Assembly (NCBI GenBank): GCA_023078685.1
Contig: JALGAS010000009.1
Span: 558,001-622,000 of the forward strand
Length of the DNA: 64,000 bases
Reading direction: 5' to 3'
Origin: Neopestalotiopsis rosae
Lineage: Eukaryota; Ascomycota; Sordariomycetes; Amphisphaeriales; Sporocadaceae
Shown piece after piece: positions 11,147 to 22,037 of this stretch. Below the pieces are notes generated by a model, which had not been told where the DNA came from, did no database searches, and was given only the letters and a program-made list of their open reading frames with translations. The position numbers and the translations under genes are program-made. Position 1 is the stretch's first letter. Every line of letters starts with the position of its first letter.

Positions 11147-12495
11147 ATGGCATCAACAGCAGTCGAAAGACCGATTCCCACAGAGACTGGCGGCAGTTTC
11201 GACGTGGACGGCGCCGCAGCCATCACGGGCGTCGATCCGGCCAAAATCTACGAGGAATATCGCCATCTCCGCCAGCACTGCCCAGTCATTCACACCAAGC
11301 AATATGGAGGCTACTGGCTCATGACCCGTTACGAGGACGTCAAACGAGCTGCTCTAGACTCCAACACCTACATCTCCAGCGTCAAGGCCGTGGTACCCAG
11401 TGATCCTCGAGGCATTCGTAGACCGCCCCTGAACTTTGACGCGCCCGCACACACTCCCTTTCGGACGGCCCTCGACAGGACTTTGAAGCCAGCTCGGCTG
11501 AAGCGGCTAGCCGAGCCCCTCCGCAGGCACGCCGAAGAGGAGCTGGCACCGCTGCTCGCGAGGGGCAGAGGCGATGTCTGCGCCGAGTTTGCTGCGAATT
11601 TTGTGGCTCGCCTCGAGGCGGAATGGCTCAACCTCGACCCTGAGACTGCGCCCGTTTTGGCCAAGGCTGCAGCGGCCTGGCTGAATGCTTGGAGAATGCA
11701 GGATGGAGAGACCGTCACGGCCAATTCTACCAAAATGTATCAAATTGCCAGAGACTTGCTGGCGGATCGGCGGAAAAATCCGAGAGATCCAGAAGAGGAT
11801 CCAGCATCGTCCTTGTTGCTGGAAGTTGATGCTGAGGGGAACCCTCTCAACGAGGAACATCTCGTGTGAGTTTGAGATCCCTCAATCACGAAGAGAAATA
11901 AAAAGAAAGTTGCTAATTGTTCTGAAGCGGTTGCCTGCGCCAGTCTCTAGTCGTGGGCGTAGTCGCACCACCAATTCTCATAGGCTCCATCTGCAAGCAT
12001 TTGTCGGAAGATAAGGACCTGCAACAAAAGCTGCGCAACGACGAGTCACTGATTCCAGCAGCAATGGAGGAGTTCTTGCGTCTCTATAGCCCGTATAGAG
12101 GCTTTGCACGAACAGTCTCGGAGCCAGTCGAGTTGCACGGGGTCACCATTCAACCCAATGAGCCGGTTACAATATGCTATTCGGCTGCCAACCGCGATCC
12201 CGAAGTGTTTGAGAACCCCGAAGACTTTGTCTTGCATAGAGAGAATATCGCTGCCCACATGGGATTTGGTCGGGGTCGGCATAGATGCGCGGGCATGCCT
12301 TTGGCCCGACTGTGAGTAGCAACGACCATAAGGCAATGTTGTGTTGTGCTAACCTGTGCTGTCACTTCTAGAGCAATCGTTACGGTAATGCAGGTCATAC
12401 TTCGCGCTACGAAAGACTTTGAGGTAGACGGAGAATTGCAGTTTTCGAGAATGCCAGAGTTGGGAATCATAAGCTGTCCCATGAAGTTTTTGTAG
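11147..12495 (+). CDS. Soluble bacterial-type cytochrome P450 with an unusual I-helix
   Basis: Heme-thiolate oxygenase-type protein of about 402 aa, with no N-terminal membrane anchor. This is the size and layout of bacterial class I P450s, not of the usual 500-aa anchored fungal enzymes. Exons are 11147-11863, 11944-12311 and 12372-12495 (introns 80 and 60 nt). The heme ligand is Cys354 in FGRGRHRCAG. The ExxR pair is E282/R285 in EEFLRLYSP. The substrate-recognition start PPLNFDAPAHTPFR resembles the bacterial C-helix region. The I-helix, where AGxxT is expected, reads VVGVVAPPILIG, so the acid-threonine pair used for O2 activation is missing. The two fungal-style introns argue for a resident gene, not contamination. 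Reaction and redox partner are unknown. Neighbours are a permease and esterases. Confidence 0.87.
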
Positions 12496-13068
12496 AATTA
12501 TAGAATGCTACATATGCAGACATGATGGATCAATCACTCAAAATTGCTCATTTAAGTATTTGATAATCCATCTCATGATATTGTATACATGAAATGTTAT
12601 AATTCCAGAAGACATAATTCGAAGACTTAGAACACCTTGAAGACGTGAAGTTGGCGACATATACCGGGCGCTTGCAAGAGGGTACAATGCTAATTCCGGT
12701 AATATGGTAGTTGATCGTCCACTAACACCACTGGTGCTAGGCAGAGTAGGGGCTACTAGGCGATGAACCGCGGGACATCACCCCGCTGTTGGCTGGCGTC
12801 ACCTGCTGTAGCAGGGAGCCAATCGCGGCGGACATTGGGGTACAGTTACAAATTGGTGGTAATCTCTAGAACAACTACTGTTGAAAGGTACATGTATTTA
12901 CAACATAAATATGGTTCAATAACTCTTCCTGAACAACATTTTGTGATTCGAATGCGAAATTGAATGGATTGATGCTTCTATCTCAAGCATTGTTCTCAGA
13001 TACTGCCTCTAAGAAACTAAGGTTAAGCCTTTCTACCTGGTCTGTCACTTACACAGAGATTCATCAAA
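12496..13068. other. Intergenic region upstream of the carboxylesterase
   Basis: P450 3' flank and promoter of the carboxylesterase. No domain-bearing open frame is visible. AT-rich sequence from about 12500 to 12620 is probably the P450 3' UTR. Confidence 0.4.
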
Positions 13069-15024
<1,956 letters not shown>

Positions 15025-15709
15025 GCAGTATGCACGAGCATGAATAAACATCGTTGGCACCGAGACGGAATACGAATTAATCGTGATTTGCTTGCTTCTC
15101 TTAATTAGTCTCATACTCCAAACACCCCTGCCAACTACACCGGGTAGACTCTAGATCGCGCCGGGCTAATAGTATAGGAACCTGCAAAAGATCGACAAGG
15201 CGGAGTATACAATCGGGCCAACACGTCCGATGTAACGGTCGTAGTTCAGGGGTGTACTCTTGGCAACATCTCAAATCGGAACCTGGATCCCGCGTCACCA
15301 GACTCCGAGTCGCAGAACAACCGCAGATGTAAACTCCGGTGGGATACCGAAGTTGAGTACCGTTCACTCGGCAATTCCGGTTCCTGGCGGCAATGGAAAT
15401 CATGACTAGGGGAGTCCCCGCATTGTCGCTGGCTGACGACTCAAGTTCTTCCCCATGGGGATAGGCAATAGCTCCGTAGATTAAGCTTAACCAAACAGAG
15501 CACACGCAGACTCCTGGTTAAACCTATAACCGTACAGGGGTAGTACGGTCATACTTGGAGACTACATGTCGTAATTGATGATTGACCTCAACATAGATGA
15601 CCTGTGTCTATAAAGTCTACACGAATTGATAGCAAAAATGTCGCCACATTATAAGTCAGATCATCAATACCTTTCCTGAGCATTATTCATTCAGCGCTCT
15701 GTGGCAAAG
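15025..15709. other. Intergenic region
   Basis: No gene is recognised. The minus-strand frame 15101-15505 shows no domain. The AT-rich part near 15580-15700 is the likely promoter of the following hydrolase gene. Confidence 0.4.
15608..15615 (+). promoter_or_regulatory. TATA-like element upstream of the alpha/beta hydrolase
   Basis: The sequence CTATAAAG lies about 95 bp upstream of the ATG at 15710, a position suitable for a TATA box. No experimental support is available. Confidence 0.35.
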
Positions 15710-16930
15710 ATGCTTTACCTATCCATTCTAGCTTTGATTGGGGCCGCATTTGCCCAAGACCACGGCGCAACTGTAAGTTCTGGTGAAGTTGCCTTGTTGC
15801 CTTGTTGTGTTGATTCGGATATGAAGGCTGACCTTGAATGACCGACAGTATGGAGGTACTGGTCCGTACAAATCTGTAAGCAGACATCATGTTGTGTCTT
15901 GATCATTTATCAAAGTCAACTGACCTGATACTCGTCAGTACTATTTTGAAGTGGAATCCCTGGCCAACCACACTTTCTATCAACCTCTTCAATCTGGGGT
16001 TGAGAACTCGGCCTCGCCCGCTTTGAAGCTCCCCGTTGTCGTTTGGGGCAACGGTGGTTGTGCTCCATGGTGAGTGAGAATAATTTTTGTAATGCACAAA
16101 CTCGACTGACCTCTTCCCTAGTATGTAAACTTCCAAGAAACAACTTCAGACGATCCATTCTCACAACCCACACTCCCTGATACCGAGACTAACATCCCAC
16201 AGTCGGTTTGAAGTTTAGAGGTTTCCTCGGCGAGGTTGCCTCGTGGGGTGTCCTAGCCATCGCGACCGGACCCGCCTTTGTCGACCCCGAGAGCTACGTC
16301 GACCCAAACGGAAACGCTACGTCCTCGGGCGACACTCTCGTCGGAGAGAACCCCGCAGCTTTGACAGCAGCCATTGACTGGGTCTATGCCAACGCTGGAA
16401 AAGGCGACTGGCAACACATTGACACTACGCGCATTGGCGTTTGGGGCCAGAGCTGCGGCGGTCTCGAGGCCTATGCTGCCGGAGCTTAAGATGATAGAGT
16501 ATCGCACCTGGGTATCTTCAACAGTGGCCAGCTGTCTGTCAATGCGAGCGAGGAGGTTGCTTCCAATATCACTAAGCCAGTATTCTACGTCCTAGGAGGA
16601 CCAACGGATGTCGCCTATCCCAATGTAAGTCTTGTCCGTCCTCTACTTGATGTTCACTTGTCTGATGAATCCATCCAGGGTGAACGAGACTATGCAGATC
16701 TCCCCGCCGAAACACCGAAATGGAAGGGCAATCACGCTCTGGGCCACAGTGCAGCCTTTGACTACCCGAATGCCGGAGTCGCTGGTGTTGCTGGCAGTCA
16801 CTTGGCTCAGTGGGTTCTGCGCGGAAATGAGACTGCTAAAGAATGGTTTACTGGCCCCGGCGCCAATGAGACGGGATTCCAAGATGTTGTGTACCAAAAT
16901 CTTGACGCTATCAACGTGGCACCAATCTGA
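15710..16930 (+). pseudogene. Secreted alpha/beta hydrolase, disrupted
   Basis: Exons read as 15710-15772 (signal peptide, MLYLSILALIGAAFAQ), 15849-15875 (27-nt microexon, YGGTGPYKS), 15939-16069, 16203-16624 and 16679-16930. The protein would be a secreted serine hydrolase with the oxyanion-type VVVWGNGGC and a GQSCGG nucleophile elbow in place of the common GxSxG. Two problems appear. First, the join from 16069 to 16203 is out of phase by one (phase 2 into an exon needing phase 1), across an over-long 133-nt gap that contains a possible extra exon of only 3 nt. Second, TAA at 16487-16489 interrupts the frame right after AYAAGA, while clear coding continues in the same frame (DDRVSHLGIFNSGQ) and through the last intron to 16930. 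I read this as a decayed gene. A sequencing error or an unseen microexon could explain one lesion but hardly both. Confidence 0.7.
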
Positions 16931-17298
16931 GGTGCTAAGCAAGAATAGCAGAAACAGGCAAGATAGTAAGGACTTACGGGAGGAGCGAAAAAAGCAAACA
17001 ATACATGAAGATAATGACTTTCAAATGTGAAGATGGTCTTCATTATGTGCAGTGTAAAGACTGTGAACATTGAAAGTAGATGCAAATTACAAGTCGAAGT
17101 TACTGGACTGGATGGCGCTAGGGCGAATGGTAGGCTGGAACTGCACTAAACGCTCCCTATCAGGTCCCTGCCAAAGGTCGCAAACACTCGAAACTGGAGT
17201 TGAAAATTTATTCGGCGGTAGTCTTCTTGGCGATTTCTAGTACGTGCGTCGTGTCCGCCAATTCAATGCCTAGTCTGCTTGGAATTGTGTGCTTGGAC
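16931..17298. other. Convergent intergenic region
   Basis: 3' flanks of the hydrolase pseudogene (+) and the DUF6914-like gene (-). Nothing else is recognised here. Confidence 0.4.
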
Positions 17299-17905
17299 TC
17301 AAGGAATTGTCTCCCCCTTGGCATCAAGCATGTCGTATGTAGCCACCTTCTTGTGATTGAACTGGCCAGGTCGATGCTTGCCGTCAAATCTGTGCTCTGC
17401 AGCCTTGTGCTGTACATACCAGAGTAGAGTCTCACGCACTGTCTTCTAGTCGGTGGTGGAAGTGCCCAGTACTCTGCCGTCCGCGACCAGCGATCCCACG
17501 GCTTCTTGGACCCATCCAACGCAGTTCCATTCTGGCTGTTCTGCTCGGATTGGTGTTGATCGAAGAATTGATGCGAGCCGCTCGTGATTTCCAACCTTGC
17601 CGATTAGGACTCGCACGAGAATCATCGAGGTTGCCAGCATGCTAATGTTTCGTTCCTTAAACATGAAATGGGAGCGGCGCTGCATCAACTTCTCTTTGGC
17701 GTGGTAGAGCTTGCCAATCGAGTCATCTGTCTCGGTCTTTGGGCCGACTAGAATGCCCCAGTGATACCTGCGAAACGTCAGCATAAAGTCGTTGGTATAG
17801 ATACCTCGAAGTGAGAAGGATTTACTTATCTTCGCCCCCAGGCATGACAGATTTGCCGCCTCTGGCATACAGTGCAATGTACAAACGGTCCTTGTTTGAT
17901 GGCAT
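17299..17905 (-). pseudogene. DUF6914-like protein with an in-frame stop
   Basis: Minus-strand exons 17905-17826 and 17767-17299 (58-nt intron). The join gives MPGGEDKYHWGILVGPK, characteristic of a fungal family of small proteins of unknown function that I associate with DUF6914. The reading continues through ERNISMLATSMILVRVLIGK and PEWNCVGWVQEAV to codon 134, which is TAG (17448-17446). Coding then continues in the same frame with KTVRETLLWYVQHKAAEH and RPGQFNHKKVATYDML to a stop at 17301-17299. The family usually has Trp near this point, so a TGG to TAG change is inferred. Without it the protein would be 182 aa, with it 133 aa. The shorter protein might still be made. Confidence 0.6.
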
Positions 17906-18702
17906 ATTGAAGATTGATGGCCTCTAACGTAAGAACCAACAGGTTGGTAGGATCAATGGCGGGTTTGTGCAAAGATTGGTTCGGTTTAGTAGAGAGCGAA
18001 ATCTCACCACAATGAAATCGCCAAACAGAATTTTTGCAAGAGCTTGAATTTGATCAGTGCACCGATAATGTGGGAATCCGTGGTAAAATGGGCTGCATAA
18101 TTAATCGCCTTTGGTGTTTGTGTTGGTGTCTCTGATCTAGAAGGAGCTCCGCGTGCAGGCTTATACATAGGTACTGGCAGGAACATAATCGCGTTCGCGA
18201 CAGTCGCTCATTCTGAACATGGGCACGTCTTCATGTTCTAAAACCTCCTATAGTTTATTTGAGTAGGTGATCTTCCGAACCTGTTGAACCAACCAATGCA
18301 AATTAGATATTTTGCGCCCGACGTCGACATCGAAATGAATTACATGTAACGAGGAATGACGAGAAATATCAGCCGCAAAATTATGAATCAAGTAGCTTGT
18401 CGCATTCTGAGCTGGACTTGGCAGGCACTGCGCTCCTCTTTGTGATACAGATTCGTTTGTGTGCCTCATTCGTCTTTCATTAGCCCAGCATCTTGGATTA
18501 TTATACTCTTATAACACAGTGTTTGGTTCCCGACTTCACCCAATCAGCATTCTCATCTGGAGCCCCCGCATCCTTTCCATCAGTCACAGTATCGCATATG
18601 ACTTGGGTGTGATCTGCATGGACTATAGGCAACGCTGCTTATTCGATTCATTGTCTTCTAATTCGCTATCCCATACCTCCTCAATAGGTTGCGAGCGGCA
18701 CA
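17906..18702. other. Intergenic region between the DUF6914-like gene and the WD40 gene
   Basis: No gene is recognised. Short frames on both strands (for example 18004-18186, 18248-18469 and 18459-18770) have no domain and no splice support. Confidence 0.4.
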
Positions 18703-21700
18703 TCAGTAGGGCAATATTATATCACCCATGTGCCGTGGCGTGGTTTGACCAACAGAACTACTCAATCTAGCAGTTGGGAGTCGGTCTGGATCAACCTCTA
18801 GAGTATAGACCATACCCGACGCGCAACCTACCGCGATCCGACTTCCGTGGACTGCTGATACTTTTGGACGAAACTCCGGGGGAAGCCAGACGAGCTGGTA
18901 GCCATTGAAACTCAACCAATTGGTATTCTCATCAAAGGAAAACCCAATTTCAGCACCGTCCTCACCGTTCGCCACCAGGTGCAAGTATTGACATACTCTT
19001 TTGTCGTTGATCTTCTTTGGAGGTCTGTTACTTTCTGGCCTCCAGACATAGACTGTGCGAACATTAAACCATGATACTAATATCTGACCATCCGAGCTGA
19101 AGGCAACCGATGTGATCGAGGCTGCATATTGTTTTAGTGTCTGAAGATCTTCCCCCCTTGAAACGTTCAATAGACGAAGTGTTGCGTCATTTGGTTCAGA
19201 TACTCGCTGTATGCCGTCTGGACTGCATGCCTCTGAGGGGACCTCATCGGGATGTTCTGTAAGTATTCTCAGAAGCTTACTCGTTGATACATCCCAGAGC
19301 CGCACTGTCCTATCTGAGGCCGATAACGACGCAAGCTGTTGACCGTCCGGACTCAAAGCGACTGATCTGATTGGCAGTAGATTGTTACTGCTGAGCTCCC
19401 ACAGGACTCGACGTGTTTTAAAACTCCAAAGACATATGGATCTGGAACTGGGCTCGGGATATCGATGCTTGACTGACCCCGATATGAGCTGCTCTCCATT
19501 TGGACTAAAGCATAGCAAGTCAACTCTACCCGTCAAAGGTAGGGATAAATAGGAAGTCTCGCCCGTCGTCGTATCCCAAAGATCTATCACGCCATCTATT
19601 GCCCCTGATGCTAGATGCTGACCATCAGGACTAAAAGCCAACGATGAGACTTTGTATAGGTGAAATTTGGGCCTACGTTTTATGTCGCCAGATCTGACTT
19701 CGAAAAGCCATATTATGTTATCAGGTGCAACCGACGCCAGAAATCGGCCATCGGGACTAATGAGGGATGGGCTACTCCAGATGTCAAAGTTCTTGGGGAA
19801 CTGCAAAGCTTTGCAGGATGCGGTATCCCAGAGCTGTACCCGCTTTTGGTTTGCAGACGGGGTATTGGTATTCCACATCAGGGCCAGCTCCTGACTATCC
19901 GGAGAGAATACAAGTTCGTTTCCTTCCGCGCCATCAAACGTGAGCGTGCCCAAGACTTGATCCACTACGAGATCCCAGAGCTGTACCTCTGCGCCACTCC
20001 TGCTGAATGCAAGCTTCTGACAGTCTGGGCTGAAGGCAATTGAAATATCTCGCCCCTCATCAAGGACAAACTTGTGCAGAATACGCCATGTTCCAGTGTC
20101 CCAAAGTAATATTTCACGACTTGCCCCCGACGCTAGCTGTTTTCCATCGGGTCGAAAAACGAGTGCACTGACTGGGCCTGTATGTCCTCCGAGCGAAGTC
20201 ACTCGTTCGCCTCTGGTGGTTTCCCACAGCCGTAGCTTTGTGTCCTTTGACCCTGATGCTAAATATCTAGCATCCGGACTGAACACTAACGACGTGATGT
20301 CGTCATCGTGACTTTTATCGTCGTCATGATATTTATTGTCATTGTGACTTTCATCGTTATCATGACCTCCGATATACAAAATCTCGCCCGTGGCAATATT
20401 CCATATGCGGATTCTCCGGTCTTCTGTTTCCGGCGCAATCAACGCCAACAGTTGAAAGTCCGGACTGAGCGCCACCAAGAAACGGATAATCATTTCACGA
20501 GGCTCAAAAACCTTCGCGCTCTGGCCGCTTGCAGTGTCCCAGACTCGTATCATAGAATCGTCCCAACTCGACGCTATTCGCAGACTATCAGAACTAGACG
20601 CAACGGATACGACAGCTCCATGATAGCCTTTGAGTGTTTGTAGAGGCTGACCCGTTGTATCATTCCAAAGCCGAACTGTCTTGTCTTTCGATCCTGATAC
20701 AACATGTTGGCCATCCGGACTGAAGGCAATTGAAGAAACCTCATCCGTGTGGTTTTCAGGCGTTTGTAACATGCTGCTTTCTGCGACGTCCCAAAGCTCT
20801 ATCGTCTTATAATTCACCTGTATCGCCAACTGCCGACCATCTGGGCTAAAGACCAAGGATTTGATCCAATCATCTTGTTGAAACGTTTGGAGGACCTCAC
20901 CGGTTGTTGGATCCCGCAGTTGGACGTTACTTTTTCCAGACAATACTGCCAGGTGCTGACTATCTGGACTGAAGGCTATTGGGCTGATACGGTACCCAGG
21001 ATCATGAGAACGCTCGAAAATATGCGAGCATTCGCGAGTTGCGATATTCCAGAGTCCGTGTTGTTGAGTCTTCCGAACTTGATGCAAGTTGCCGGCCATT
21101 CGGACTGAACGCGACATGACCGACCGCGCTGGTATGGCCTCGAAGCCATGAGAGCCTCTGCGTTGAATTGTCCCAAAGTCCGATGATTCCGTCTAATGAT
21201 GCTGATACCAGCTGCTGGTCATCTGGACTGAGGATTGTTAACCGAACAAAGCTTCTGTGACTATAGAGCACACGGGAGGCCTCTCTTTTTTCGATATTCC
21301 ACAATCGTACGGTTTTATCTCCCGATCCCGACACCAGACTTCTACTATCGAGATCGAATGCCACTGCCGTAACTGGGCCTGTATGGTCATTGAATGTGCG
21401 CACATGTTTGCCCGTCGCAATATTCCAAAGCCGCATCGTGTGATCATCCGATATTGAGACTAATTGCTTTCGATCGGGGCTAAAAGCTGCTTTGCTGACC
21501 CGGCTTGTGTGCCCGTAAAGCGTCCATGATCCTCTTCCAGTCAAGACGTCCCAGAGCTTTATTGTATTATCATTCGATGTCGTTGCCAGTTGCCGACCAT
21601 CTGGATTATACAAAACTGACTCAATGATCTTATCATGTCCTTCGAGCGCCAGCATGACCTTTCCAGTCACGGTATCCCAAAGCTTCAGAGTGTAGTCCGA

Positions 21701-21988
21701 AGCCGATGCTAGTTGCCGACTGTCTGGACTAAAGGCCACAAGAACACAGCCGTCACGTGCATTGAGCGTGTGCTGTTTTTGACTCCAGCTATTGCCAATC
21801 CATGGAGAAATGGAAACCCAGCTAGGCATTTGGCCTAAAAAGATTCGGCGAACAAGACTCTCTTTTGGTGCAAAAGTCAATCCGAAATTGTATATCTGCG
21901 AGGGATCCTCCTCGATAGCCAGATAAGAGTGCATGAGAAACCGTGCCGCATCATGAGTAATTTGATAGATCCTCTCGCTACTATATCG
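18703..21988 (-). CDS. WD40 repeat part of the NLR-like gene (about 20 repeats, one frameshift)
   Basis: C-terminal portion of the NACHT gene immediately upstream. It joins across a 49-nt intron (22037-21989) in phase and begins RYSSERIYQITHDAARF, the usual linker after fungal NACHT domains. About 20 WD40-type repeats follow (SPDGQxLASGS...VRLWD pattern), strongly diverged from one another, so this is a sensor-type propeller array and not the near-identical array of HET-D/E genes. Repeat 6 is split by a one-base shift near 21055. Upstream frame 21934-21002 reads ASSSEDSTTR, and the downstream frame, open from 21117 to 18703, resumes with LWNIATRE. Repeat 11 carries a His/Asp/Asn-rich insertion. 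No stop occurs after the shift until 18703. Confidence 0.8.
20290..20375 (-). repeat. Imperfect short tandem repeat inside the WD40 region
   Basis: Units of the type tcatcgtgacttttatcg recur with variation. On the coding strand they encode a His/Asp/Asn/Ser-rich stretch (GGHDNDESHNDNKYHDDD and neighbours) inserted in one WD40 repeat. Replication slippage is the likely origin. Confidence 0.6.
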
Positions 21989-22037
21989 CTACGATACCAT
22001 TAGCGGTCATTGCCAAATTGTCGTCGGTGTATCTCAC

